Assembly: GCF_932526225.1 (NCBI RefSeq)
Contig: NC_064035.1
Coordinates: 14,487,469-14,551,468 of the forward strand
Length of the DNA: 64,000 bases
Direction of reading: 5' to 3'
Origin: Nematostella vectensis
Lineage: Eukaryota > Cnidaria > Anthozoa > Actiniaria > Edwardsiidae
The notes under the pieces are model-generated. The model worked only from the letters and a program-made list of their open reading frames with translations. It had not been told where the DNA came from and made no database searches. How positions within the stretch are numbered: position 1 is the first letter of the stretch; each line of letters starts with the position of its first letter. The position numbers were made by a program, and so were the translations under genes. This document shows positions 45,383 through 59,103 of the stretch, in pieces.

Positions 45383-48300
45383 ATGCAACGATTCAGCGCA
45401 GCGATCCTCTTAGTGTTCATGGTGTCCGTGTGTATTAGTAACCACGAGGTTCAAGGCTGGTGGTAAGTACGGTCATTATGTAGGGTCACCATTCTCGTGC
45501 TAACCAGGTTTTAGGTGGATATCCGTGAAAAACGCGTGCGTTCATCTGAAAGGTGCTAGTCCAGTCACCGCACAACTTGCTCGAGCATAGTCTAAGTCAT
45601 TTGTTTAAATTTATCGCGGCTTATGTTTGAGCTATAACTTGTTATAAATAGTCTGCGTACTCTAAAATAGCCCCATATTTTTATCTTTTCGCCTTCAAAA
45701 TTGTCGTTCAACGAACCCTTAAAATAATGTTCTTTTATAATCGGAAAATTAAAAAAAAATGTATGACATAGACAGGAAAGCACTCTCTCGCTCAAATAAT
45801 CTATCTTGCTTCTGTAGGAACCTAGGCTTTGGTTTTGAGGATCTGAAAAACGACTACAACATTCAGTTGTCACCTCCCAACCAAATCCGCGCTCTGACAC
45901 AAAAACAGATCCGTATCTCAAGGAGATACCCCGAGCTTATCCAGTACATCGCGGGAGGAGCGAGGACGGCCATTCACGAGTGCCAGCACCAGTTCCGAAA
46001 CCGAAAATGGAATTGTTCGGCTCACAGCCCCGAGAACGTGTTTGGCAAGATTCTCAAGCGAGGTGAGCTCTTCAAATAGTGTTAGAATGAGTAACATACT
46101 TGCACATATGCTATCTTCTATACTACAACAATTGACACATTCCTTGAGAAAGAGACGTTATTTTCTTTAGTTTGGGTCTCACTAAATGTCGATGCCAAAC
46201 TACAGGGCTGAGAGAAGTGTGATTTAAGGGTGCGGTTAAAGAGAGTCTCCAGTCGAGTAGGAAAAAAGCGACGGCGGCCGCCCGTACCCACATGAAGGCC
46301 TTGGCAATAAACTGTTATTTCCGAACCACTTGAACAATTTCCGGTTTGTAAACCACATCGCCCGCACGCCGTCACAAACCTGAGGTACAAACTGGGATTC
46401 GTTGTGAAACGATTAAATGAATCTTTTGATGATTATTACTTCTGTTTAATAAAAACAACGTCTGTAGCATAAAATCGGAGCCTTTTTTAATTAAGCAAAG
46501 TATTCTTCGTTGGCGTTTTGTACGAATTTTTGGAATCTCAAAGATGTGGAAACCAGGATTTAATAGCTTATAGAACCGTATTTGGAACTTTCAAGATAAC
46601 AACTCGAGAGTGAGGGAAGATACTCTGGACCATCGTTCACATTTTCTGTAACGTTCTCAACTAATGAAATTCTTCTCCGACCTAGTCAAGAAAAAAAGGA
46701 ATTCAAACTTGCCAAAAATCTAGGCGAAACAGAAATATGTCGAAACATCATTGTTGTTGAGTCATTTGGATTGCTTGTAAAGGCTCGACATTCTTAGCAT
46801 TTCTTGTTATTGTAAATCAAAAACTCATAACACTCTAATCCAATATGCAATAAAATATTTGGAATTCATAGTCTGATAATTAGAATTCGATTTTCTTCTT
46901 CTTATCGACTTATTCCCACGCACCCCGGAACTTTTTTTTAATTTCACAAGAAAGAGAAGATCATTATGAAAACGAGATTATAATTGATACTGAAGAATTA
47001 AGTTTTCACTGTAGTTTCTTCCCTATCCCAGGAGAAACTACGCTTATATCACATTTAACTGTACTGAAGAAGCCGTAATTTGATTTGGTTTGCACAAGAA
47101 TATTTGTGCCAAAAACATTGACCGCTTCCCTGCTAGCAGTGGCCTCTTTTCTCTTTATTTCGCTGGGCTGGCGTTCGGGAAATTGACCGCGAAACATGCG
47201 AGATCAGTTCAAATCATAAAAGGGTAGAATAAATGCTTAAATAGAGTTAAGCTCCTAGTCACATTATAAGCATAGCCTATTACTTTGTTCAATTTTGTTA
47301 AGAGCTAGTGAAACGTGGTTTGTTTATAGCAACAGTTATTAAGAGTGAACAACTCCAGAGTCTATATGGTAACATCAAACGGTAAATAACAGCCCTATGA
47401 GTTAGCTAGGGCGCAAAGGGAATGTGTGTAAACCCCCCTCCGTCGGTAACTATGGTCTTTTCAAGGAATCTCCTTATTTTGCAAAATGTCTTGTACCTTT
47501 AGAAGATCCTGACAACGTGTGGGGGAGGGGGAGGGGATTGAAAAGAGACGTGATGTTTATAGTCACGTCCGTTACTACAAGTGAACAACAAGCACGTAGG
47601 AGACGGACCATTAGACATTTTACGAGGGGGGTGCAAATCTATTGCAATATTTTTTTTTCAGGATGTGTATTTTTTTTGCTGATCATTCCATTGACGTTTT
47701 CATTAGTATTTGTTGCTCGATTTTTTTTCTTGCTTTTGGGGCCTACTCCTATTTTTGGGGGGACAATTTATGCCCTCTTACCCTCCCCTCCCCCTATGGT
47801 GGGTCGGAGAAAGGAGGAGGAGTTGGTCGACTTTCTCTAGATGCGATGCGCACCGCCATCTTATAAGTCACAGTCAATAAGATAAGTGCAAGAAGATCTC
47901 TAAAATTGTGTAATATTTTGGCAAAAAACATTAACCACTAAAACTCATAGAAATATCGATCATATCAAGAAAATTTAGCCAAAAATTGTCGTTTTTGCCA
48001 AACGCGGTCACTTCCATATAAGGAAACTAATACTGTAATATATTCCTTATTTGGAAAAACTGTATGATTCTTGTCAATTTTTAAGGTTGCCGTACCGCAG
48101 GTGCTTCGTAAGCATTATGACTTGTAATAATAAGAAAAAAAACAGTGACTGTGACCATCTTTGGTCACTGGATGAAGAAAGTATCTGAAAAGATACTAAG
48201 AGTCCTCGGTACCAGTCCCTCAAAACGACAACGCTTTCTTCATATGCTTTAAAAATGTGACATCCGGTGTATTTATTTGCAGCTTGTAGAGAAACCGCAT

Positions 48301-49582
48301 TCACGTACGCAATAACCGCTGCCGGTGTCTCGCACGCCATAGCCCGGGCATGCGGAGAAGGGAAGCTCTCCGCCTGTTCTTGTGACCAGCGGTATCGTGG
48401 TGTCAGCAAGCAAGGGTGGCAGTGGGGAGGATGCAGTGATAACATCCATTTTGCAGACAACTTTTCAAAGCGCTTTGTAGACGCACAAGAAAAAGGACGG
48501 GATTTCCGTGCTCAGATCAACTTGCACAATAACGAGGCTGGGCGAGCGGTAGGTCTACCCTTACGAGCACTGAGCGATTTTCATAAACACGAGAACGCTC
48601 GCTAGCTAGGGACGGGTCTAGGTTAAGTCGTCATCGCTCTAGCACAGAGCTCCGTAAATATCGAAATAGCGCAGGGGGCGAGATCGACTTCAGAGGCGCA
48701 GATCGACTTTTATCATTTACAAGCCTAAAAAGAAATTTATGAAAACGCAATAACAATGAACTGATTGGAATTTGTTTTCTATAACAGAAACGACAAAAAT
48801 GTGATTGAGAATGAAATTTAAGCAGTGTATTTACACTGACCGTATTTCAAGACATCATTTTGAACTTGATCCTATCGTTTTTGCTTCTTGTTACTAAGCT
48901 CTGCACTCGACGGATATTAGTGGCAGTGACACGACTTACCTTATAGGGACGTCTCTTTTATTGCGCGTTCTAGTACAGAGACAGACAGAAGCGAGTGATT
49001 CTAATCAAGGCTGGAACAGCCACTTTTGTAATCCACAAGTAATGTATAACCAAATTAAAACGATCGTTTGCTTATTCCCAGGCCGTGCGCAACAACATGA
49101 TTGTGGAGTGTAAATGTCATGGTCTATCCGAGGCGTGTACCGTCAAGACATGCTGGAAGCGTCTCCCGGACTTTCGACTCGTTGGAGACGATTTAAAGCG
49201 AAAATTCGACAACGCGTCTATGGTAGAGTACCAGCAGAACAACAACAACAGGAATTCAAATAGAAACCGCAACGAAGACCCAGCGCTCTTTATCCCAAGT
49301 AAACCATATCTCCGACGGCCCACCGTATACGACTTGGTGTACTACGAGCACTCGCCGAACTTCTGCGAGCGAAACCCGAGTGCTGGCTCGTTAGGGACAC
49401 AAGGACGAGAGTGTAACACGACTTCTATGGGGACAGATGGGTGTGAGCTGATGTGCTGTGGCAGGGGATTCACTACGAGTTCGCAAGAGAGAGTTGAAAA
49501 CTGTAACTGTCGGTTTTTCTGGTGTTGTGAGGTAAAGTGTCAGAAGTGTAAAACACGAAGGATCATTAGTAACTGCTTATAA
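45383..49582 (+). CDS. WNT1: Wnt1 secreted signalling ligand
   Basis: Exons: 45383-45462, 45818-46062, 48283-48548, 49082-49582; GT-AG, phase-consistent, 363 aa (human WNT1 about 370). Residues 1-25 are a hydrophobic signal peptide. Conserved blocks: RRYPELIQYIAGGA and ECQHQFRNRKWNC in exon 2; ACRETAFTYAITAAGVSHAI, GWQWGGCSDNI and EKGRDFRAQINLHNNEAGR in exon 3; ECKCHGLSEACTVKTCW, DLVYYEHSPNFCERNP, DGCELMCCGRGF and FFWCCEVKC in exon 4. About 23 Cys in the mature protein, normal for a Wnt. GWQWGGCSDNI and EKGRD with LHNNEAGR favour the Wnt1 subfamily. Ser213 is the expected palmitoleoylated serine. An Asn/Arg-rich insert (about 230-245) lies in the linker. Canonical Wnt1 binds Frizzled/LRP and stabilises beta-catenin. 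Possible poly(A) signal AATAAA at 50497-50502. Confidence 0.97.
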
Positions 49583-50254
49583 TCATAATATAAATGTATA
49601 TAAAGGGTGTCCATTAGTACCCTTAAAGGGTGAGAAAATATATCAAGGTGGTTGAGTAACTCTAATAGACGGGGAGGGGGAAACAACAGGTCTGTTTAAA
49701 GGAATATGTGTGACATTTTAGGGTTGAAGTTAAGGGTGAGCGAGGTGAATGTGGAATGAAAATCTTACGATAAAAAGGGGAAACGACACACCTCCCAGCC
49801 TATCATGGTGTTTATTAGAGCTCCTATAGTATCAGTTTGTCGGGGCTTCTAAATCTTTTAGTTTTTTAGTCCACCAGAGTAGTAAAACTAGGGTGTAGTA
49901 CCCTAAGGCCTTACCTGCTGATTTTTATACTGCAACAAAAATATCCGAGGCTCCCAAACCAGGAGCATATATTACGGTTCAAGTTGCCTTGAGAGAATAA
50001 AAATGCGTAGTTTTGAATATAGGAATATAGTCGGTTAGAAATTACTTTATCTTTACGTTTTGTCACGTGATGTTCTGTATGCAGATGCAGGTTTTTGAGA
50101 AGGAGATAACTTAGGGACCGACGATTTAGTATCCGACAGGAAGGCTACTGGTCTGGTCGATTTTTGTCTAGGATATTGTTTATAATTCTCCCAGAAAACT
50201 TTAAGGCGGTCCGAAGCTATTATCTATAGATCTATAGAGATAAAACAAATACCA

Positions 50255-50374
50255 CAGGCACGTAGCCAGGATAATGAAAAGGTCTAATATCAGGCGTGAC
50301 CATCCTACTTAAGAAATAGCCAACTTATTGGCGTAAGAGGGGGTAGGGTGGGAAGGGGGTTCGCTACGTGCTTG
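50255..50374. mobile_element. 120-bp MITE with 5-bp target duplication
   Basis: Ends caggcacgtagcc(agg) and gctacgtgcttg are inverted, and tacca flanks both sides (50250-50254, 50375-50379). Terminal sequence and target-duplication length match the 393-676 element, so both belong to one family. Confidence 0.8.
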
Positions 50375-53300
50375 TACCATATGTGCATATGTCCATCCAT
50401 ATCAAAAAAGAACAATAATAAATAGTTTGAATGTAAATAGTTTTATGCTGAGGAGACTTGTAGTAGATCTATGTTAAAATATGTGAGCACATTTAGAATA
50501 AAGTATCATGCATAGGATTTATTGTTTTGAATGTTTTAACGCTGCACATATTGTAAGTTGGGTCCAGGACTCAATAGGGATGCGAATTCAAATCGGCTTG
50601 GTGTGCTAGGAGATGTTGAAGTTTCTATTATTAGCCTGTAAACACAGTGGACAGGTTCATTTTCTAACTAACGTGTATACCCCGCCATATTCTATCCATT
50701 TCAGGGTCTCATTCAATGACCAAGTACCTCCCCCATCTTTCTCTATTATTCTTTTTCTGCGTCATTTGGTATTGGCGGGGGTGGGGTGTAGATGATTTGG
50801 TGCATGCTGTGCAAAAATACCGCTAAAGGTATTGCATATTTTTTTCTACAGCTTTTTCTTGACATATTCTGGGAGCACTTTTGTAAAATTAAATGATTTC
50901 AATAATTTGAAAGCTCTATCGGATTCTAGATTGAAAACATCAATTCCATCATCATTTTAGTCATAACACGATTAACCAACTAACGAGACTTTCTTGCACA
51001 ATCTACAGATCGATATGAAGATCATGGAGAGAGAAACGAGAAAATCTCTAATAACAATAATTGTCCCTACTTTATAATTTTAGGCTCAGGTATTCTAAGA
51101 TCCCTAAAGGAATTTTCAAGTCTTACCCAATCTGGATTTTGTCTTTATCTGCCATGTTTAGCTTCAAAACCGCAGAACCGCGGAATGCACGAGGCAGCTA
51201 AGCCAACCTAATAGGGAACCGTAAGGGATTATAGGTATCTCGCTTGCAGCACAGATAAAATACCCATAAACTCCGTCCTTCCTTCCCTAACTCAACACGA
51301 CCGATAACCGATAGAAAGAAAACGAATAGTCTTCCCATACATACCAGGTATACCAATGAAAACCTTCGGTAAGTCAAGTGCAATCGAGAAAGCTATTTAG
51401 ACACTCTCGTAAGCTATTCGGGCACTCTCGTACAGTATTCGGACACTTTCGTAAATCATTCGAAAACTCCCCTACGAACAGTTTCACTTTCGGATGGATC
51501 GGAAGCGAAAACGATTTAAAGTTTCTTTTAGCTACCCCCCTCTCATATTGACACCTTGTATGGACATATTTCTATCAAATTAACCGTTTCATAAAAAGAA
51601 TGTGAATAACCTTCTCGTGTTACTTTTGTGAAACCAGAACGGGCAACTCGGGTCGTTATTCGGGAATTGTAATTCTATCGAGGCGCCCCTAATAGCGGGT
51701 GTCCGTAAGGCAAGTGCTGAGAGTTGAATTGCAAGAAATACTATATTCAGCAATACACGAAGTCTATAACACCTCTCTCGGACAAAACTCGCCATTTTCG
51801 TGTAATTGTCCTTGAATAAATGAGATCTTCTACCAATGTACACTTTCTGTAATCCTCGAACGATGCGAACGTAGATGAACACCGTCTCTCGTCGAAAGAG
51901 TGGGCGGGAAAAAGCTTTCTCCCGGAATTAGCCGTTCAACTATTCATTACGCAATTTAAGATTTTCGTCTTCCGTATCCGTCTTGAATGTAATAGAGCAA
52001 GTGTAAAATAGCGACAGCGAAACATGAGGAAGCGGCTCTGATTGATCGACAAGTAGATGAGTGACATTCTCGACTGATGGGAAACCCATGCGAGACCCCG
52101 AGTCTGTTTGGCGAAGTCACGTTCGGCCGTAGAAGCGTCTGTGACCCTCCACAACCTTCAAGTGTTGGGTCTTGGATTAGTCAAGAAGTCTGGTCCGCAG
52201 GATTTAAATTTCTCAATGGCGTACCGCAAGAATACTTTCAATATAATTTCTATAATACATATTTAATTTTGTTATTGGTTTGTTTATGTTTTTATAATAT
52301 TCTTTTGTAATCACAACATGCCGTATTTTGCATCAACAAGAAGCAGAGTAACGTATAAACGCCTGTCTACCCCTCCCCCTATCTCATCGGACTGTTCACA
52401 TATTGTTTGCATCATGGCGTAATGATTACATGCTAATTGTACGATAGATTAACGCATTTTGTAAATTTATATTCTGCTGTACAGTGTGGTCATGAACTGT
52501 CTCTGTCCTAGTGACGTCACCCATCCCTTGTCCGGAATAACGTTATGCTCCGCCCGGTTTCTGTCCGGTCTAGTCCACGCGGATAGACGTTAGGGGTGGT
52601 CTCTACTAGGTGATAATTCCAAGCTCTCGTCCTCACTTTAGTGTGGCGTGGTACAGGGATTTCCTAGTAACAGCCAAACTAAAGTCAACAAATGCCCGCG
52701 ATCTGCTATCAACTCCATATAAAGTAAATGACCCGTGCGAGGTTTTAAACCGTTACTCACGGCCCACTCCTTTTATCAGAGAAATCTCCCAAAAGAAATA
52801 ATTTAGAAATAAAGATATGCGTAGCTCTGTCTGTGAGTGTTCTAAGTTTAGCCGATGTCCGCAAGTCGTCCGTTAGCGGTTGGAGCGGTTTATTCACAAG
52901 TGCCGACTCAGAATTTGCAAATTTTGGTGAAGTTTTTCTCCGTTTAGGACATTTCCTATAAGGCTCTTGAAAAATTCTTGGAGGCATATCCGCTAACAAA
53001 CCGTCATTTCCTCTTGGCTAACATATATGGGCTTGGTTATCATATAAATACCCCTGGGATAGTGTACGTTGGATGGGCTATTGCAACAAGAGAAAAGCAC
53101 ATAGGTGCAGAGAAGAGTATCCACATAGAGCAAGGTCTTTACAACAAGTTACAAGGGGGAAAGCAAAGGACATAAGTAATCTGCCGGTTTGGAGTACGAA
53201 TTCTACAAAGGTAATTAAAAAACATAAATATATAAATATATATATGTTTCTTTGCAATGGAAAAAATTATCAATTTATGGCAAAAACTTACTTTTTGCTC

Positions 53301-53884
53301 TTATGGAATCAAAAAAGACAGCGCGTTTATAATAACTCCTTTATTTAGGTTCTATTTTAGAAAAGTATTTACCTTTGACCTCACTTGTCTATATCATGCA
53401 CACTAGAATTTGCAAAAATAATATCAAAAAGAAACTTAATAAAAGACTAGCTGTTCTAAACACAACTGATTTTTTTTTCTTTTATTATTACTCAGTGTTT
53501 AATATGGATAGTATTTAATCATTCCCCCGAATTTCATGCATTCCCTAGTCTACATTCAATAGCTTGTTTCTGGGGGTAATACATTCTTAAGAGATACGGA
53601 GTGATAAACTGTCAATGACCCGGCGATTGCCGCATTCCTGTCCCCTTGAAGATTGCACGTGTCTTTAAAAAAGTTCGCATGATGCTACTTATTAAACGAA
53701 ATTTCACTTTATAGGCATTAACACTCTCGGGAAAAATGGAATTGTGTTTCGCTTTTAATTTACTTTTTCGTTTATGCTTACCGTATTCTAGATTCGCCTG
53801 AAAACTCTTGCACATTGAAAAATTCAAATGACTTTAGGGTTGTTCTGTATATGTATGGGACGCCGAATGTATGGCACGCATCCC

Positions 53885-54165
53885 GAAAGAGTGACGTTCG
53901 GTTATCGAGGGTTCTGAGATTGCACTAATAGCCCCAAAATCGTGATGTTCGAGTTATGAGGGTTGTGGCGAGTGCTCCATTTAACCCCGAGAGCGTGATG
54001 TTCGGGTTATGAGGGTTGTGGCGAGTGCTCCATTTAACCCCGAGAGCGTGATGTTCGGGTTATCGAGGGTTATGGCGAGTGTACTCTATAACCCAAATAG
54101 CGTTATGGTCGATATATCGAGGGTTGTTGCGATTGTACTCAACCCGAGAGCATGATGTTCGTTGT
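53885..54165. repeat. Tandem repeat of about 52-56 bp
   Basis: About five units. The two central units are nearly identical (gttatgagggttgtggcgag, ctccatttaaccccgagagc, gtgatgttcggg); the outer ones are increasingly diverged on both sides, a pattern of central homogenisation. Confidence 0.85.
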
Positions 54166-57100
54166 CGCAAAAAGGTTCCAAAACACAAAAAGAGTTTCTT
54201 GACTTGAATCTATTCGTTTGATGTCTAAGAATGACTTGATTGGATAAAGAAAGTGTTTGTCTGTTCTTATATATATATATAAACTTGGTGTTTCCTAAAT
54301 ATATTTTCCTTGGATGCATTTGAGGATGACTTGAATGCGCTTATAATACACGTTTACTTCCGTTGTCTCAATTTCTCTAAGACCCCTAGTACACCCACGC
54401 GTTAAGTCATCCAAATTTCACAAATTCCACCCATAGAAGCAGAAATAGCCATGTACAACTATGTCAAACAACGAATTCGTTTTCGGTTGCGTCTCTTCTA
54501 AGTTAATACTCAGGGTTCCTCGAGCACCCTTCCTCTACCCTATAGCATATCGTATTGTTCCCGCGCACTAAACAAAAAAAAAAACATACGATCAGTAGAC
54601 AAGCGATCAATATCAGACAAGAATTACACTGAGAAAAAGAAGGAAGAAAACAGCAGTAACGATAAGATAATTTTAAAATATTGCCTGCCGTGTAGCCACG
54701 TGATGTTATAGCGGGGGTTTGGAACACTGGGGGACATGTTTCACCAGCAATTTAAAAAGCCAAATTATTTCAGTTCTTTAAGCATTGTTTTTTTAATGAT
54801 ATTTTCATAAAGATAACGAGATGTAAATAAAAAGAAATATTGATGACAGGCATTTGTGCCGTCGTACAACGTTATGTAGAACGTGCGTTTTTTTCATTGC
54901 TTTGATGCAAGACATGCTAATTTTTTTCAAACCCATATCTATAAAAAGCTCTTTTGATTTACAAAAGCCATCGTGAGCCATTGCTTTGTTCATATTATCA
55001 GCATACAAAAATGGCAATCTAACTCCCGAAAATGGTTAATACAAATCTCGACAGTATTACACTAGTAAACAAAAACAGCGATCCACTGAATAAGCAATTT
55101 TTACTTGAAAGAACGGGGGATGATACGGGAAATAAAGCCAGTACTATTCACGGCGTCATAATACGTATAGTCTTCCTTATTGTAAACACGAGAAAAAGGA
55201 GACATGCAGCCTAAGCGTGGGAGGGTATTTGTGTTGTAATATTATGTTATCGACGCCTTTTCCTTAGTTTAGAATGCACCTATGGATAATTTGAGTAGTT
55301 TTTAGCAATACCGTAAAAGCGCCGAGTGTTTCTTTACGACTCCCGCGGTACCACAGACTAATGAAACAGCGTTTGAACCGTAAGTATAAAGTAATTACTG
55401 AGAGTACGACACGTTTCTGATAGCATGAAAATGAAAACGAATTTTATTATGAACCGAGACCGGTTTTAAATTCTGAGATGCGATAGGCTTAATATTCCAT
55501 ATCAACACGCATAAAGGACTTTTTCACCCTGTTATATTGTGAATTATTTTTGATTGCTTGTATTCAGGGCTATCTATGGCTTTCAAAATGTTATAAAATA
55601 TTAGGGCGTTGGCATGAAATCAAAACAATATACCACTTCCAACTTTATGTTTATACGGACGGAATAAGATCGTCTCAATAAGCAAGGATAAAACATTATA
55701 ATGGCATCATTTTATATTTAAAAAAAAAAGGCGGTTTGTGGACCTCGGTAACTGAACATGTCAATAGCGTTATCTTTCGTTAAATAGAACCAGAGAAAAT
55801 TCAGTAGGAGTCACAAGAAATGACAAAAAAGCACTTGTTTTTTTTCATTAATATACAGACCGCGTATTATATAGAGTATCCAAAGGCCTATTTAATATCG
55901 GCATTTCTCACAACCTATGGTAACTTTAAACCCAAAACAAAACAATTGGACGAAATCTCTATTCCTAACCCGGCATGAGCAAATGGCGAGTAGCGGATCG
56001 GATACACTCCCAAAGAGTGCATCAATATTTGTGCTTTGCGCCACAGGTCACTGTCCAAAAGGCAAATATTGTAGAGTGCTTTTTTGAGGGGGCCGGGATG
56101 TGTGTAGGAGCAAATAAAGGGTAGGCGCTGCTAGTATCTCGTAACGTGCAATTTAGCAGATTGCTTACGTAGTAGGCCGTAGATGCCCAATTGATGATGC
56201 AGCGCCGCGCAGAATGTCACGTGACAATAGCGCGCCATTTATAAAGAAACCGGGCAAAAACGCGAGATCAAAATTCAAACACTGTGCAATTCGGCATGAA
56301 ATGCAGGCCTTTTTCATTTTCAACATAATATCCCAATTTTGTGGGCGATGGAAGGTATATTGAAAAGGAAGCAGAAATATTTTAAACGCTATCTTCTTGA
56401 GTTATAACAGATACCCTAAAAACATGCTGGTCAAATTTAGTTGCTTATGACTAAATACAATTACATTTTGTGATGCTTTGAAAAAAGTGCAAGGGAAGTT
56501 ATTATTCGTAATTTTGTGTAAATTAAGGAGTGCTGGCAACATGGAGGCATGTAGGTCTTGAAAACGGGTAATTTTCAGCTTTGGTCATCGCTGTTGGTCT
56601 ATAAACGATAATATACGTTGTCAGTCGAAAAATCGCAGAAGTGAATAAGAAATTAATGATGATATATCATGAATCAGATTAGAAAATGACTTTTGATTTA
56701 AGGAAATTTTTTTAAGTAGATTTAACGAATAAATGTATTTTGCATGGGGACCGCTAAACCTCTCTATGCCCATTAGCATTCTGTACAAGTCGTAGGCGTC
56801 AGAGAGATGGTAATGACACGCATGAGGTCTGGCTTATGTGTGGTTCGTTTTAGAAAACCTTACCTAAAAATTGCATTTTTAAAATTTGTATTAGGGAAAC
56901 TCTGCAGGTGCATCCGCGACTCAAAAAAATAATTAGATAGACAAAATCAGAAAACGTAGGCGTATAAAAGGGTAAAGGATAAAGACAATTTTGCTAACTT
57001 TCATGTGTGGTGGGGTAACAGCAATCCAAGATTTGTGATTTTTCTTAGCATTCAATCAACGAAAGCCTCGATTATTAACAGGTATGGCCACATTGTAATA

Positions 57101-58948
57101 TCACGATTTTTTGATGGTGTGCTGCGATGTCACATGCGCGGATAACTTCACAATTCTAAAGATAAACACCGAGAGATACCCCGAGCCAATACTCATTACG
57201 TGTTTACTTGTCGTCTATTCTACCATGCCTTTCTAGCTGTCGAGAAATCAGAGAATCATTTCAATAAATATTGTGCGGAAGAAAAATACTTAATCGAGGT
57301 CTCGCTGAACTTTGGAAATTCTATGTATTTATGTTGTTTAGATGACTCCCCCAGAATAGACGCCGCTCTGTAGACCCTTAGCGACCACTTCGCCACATAG
57401 GCGGTATTTTGTTGGGTTTAAATCAATCTGGCTAAATTTAATGATTAATAGGCAACGACTCAGAAAAACTAATAGCTAGGTGACGGCAAATTAGATATAC
57501 ACTGAGGCGTCTAAACGAGTATAAATAAACTAATTTTACTTTTCGTTGTCGTAAATTCTTAACAAATACAGGGTCTACATGTGCTTTGCTGTATTCCTAG
57601 AACATCCAGCAACACATTTACGATTTGGATAAACATATATTGTTATCAACATCACGTACATATCTGTAATAGGTACAGGATTAATACCCTTATAATAGCT
57701 ACGCAATGAGGTAAATAGATCTGTCCATAATCCGGTCTTTGTATAGTGGATTGTAAACACCTTTACTCACGACATATTAGAAAACGACTTCTAAGCAGAG
57801 TGTACCTTACTCTAGATGCTGCTTTTGACACTTCTATGGTAAGATCGCACACTTCTATGGTAAGATCGCACACAAAGGACGGAGTTGCAAGCTTTTCTCT
57901 TATTTAGAAATAAATTTAAAAATGAATTGGTACAAGGCTCTTATAGTTTCAAATCATAGGAGACTCGCTAATTGGCTGATAATTGGCATCAACTTACATT
58001 TCGTGTCCACTTACAGCTTCTTCGTGTCCACTTAATTCAATTTTAGAATAGGGTCCGTAGTACTTTTTCTCAATGTTGTTAGGTCTATTTATTAGGTTTA
58101 TTTTGTCAAAGACAACTGTCCCATTCGGCGCTCCGGGCCATCAGGTTCAGAGTTAGATCTTCTAATTTATAAATAACTCACACGAATAAAGCTATAATCT
58201 AGCGAATAAAACTGGTTAGAAAAGAAGATTAATGTAGAGAATGGATGTGAAGTTGGGCTGGGTCGTAATATTCGCAAGGGGTAGTGGCTTAGCACTCTGT
58301 GCTCTCATTGCAAAAAAAAAAAGTTATTTTCATACCGTTGGTCTATAGAGTTATCTATCCCAAATCAAGCCAAGTGATTTTTTTGATTGATTCTTACATT
58401 TATTCTGCCCGCAATTACATGGGCTTGTCAAGGCTGGCAGGTAATCGCATCACTAATTATGTCGGGTTAAACACGGGGCAACATATGTACTGTTTGGTCT
58501 GCACTGATCCCCTTATCTCTTGACAAGGCGAACGTTTCAAGAGCATGATTCGGCACGTTTATTCTATCCACCACTCATATGTTTAAATAACTAAAAACGC
58601 TTAAGTTAAAGACAAGAAAATGCCTTATATCTCTCCGGTTTATTCGAAGCATTACACCCTTACTTTGTTACTGTATAATCTAAGAAATATAGAGGTTGTG
58701 TTATTTTCTATGTCGTACCGACTTCAGTACTTAGAGCTCCCAAGGGGTCTACTGGTATGTGTGCGAACGTAGATATATCAATTAGCGGCGTTGTTAGATC
58801 TTTTCAGCTAAACGATTTTTATTTATTAAAATATGCCGAAGGAATGGTGGGAAATTTGTGTGTTTTTGTTATGAAATATCTCGTAATTTTAATGTAGAGT
58901 TTTGTTTGAGTCGAGAATTGTCTTTGTTTATTTTTATGAGTCTTGTTC

Positions 58949-59103
58949 AGCCTAGTCCCAGGCGTTCTTACCGGGTTTCCTGAGCTTGGAGATGAACCGT
59001 GAGGTAGCCTGGGGGCTGGGACGAGCTCTGTGACGTCAAAGCTCTTACCATCCACAGGAAACTCAACCACAGGAAACCCGATGAGAACGCCTGGGACTAG
59101 GCT
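58949..59103. mobile_element. 155-bp MITE with 11-bp flanking duplication
   Basis: Perfect 20-bp terminal inverted repeats (agcctagtcccaggcgttct) extended imperfectly to about 34 bp through cgggtttcctg. The 11-bp sequence gagtcttgttc occurs immediately outside both ends (58938-58948 and 59104-59114). No coding capacity. Confidence 0.9.
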
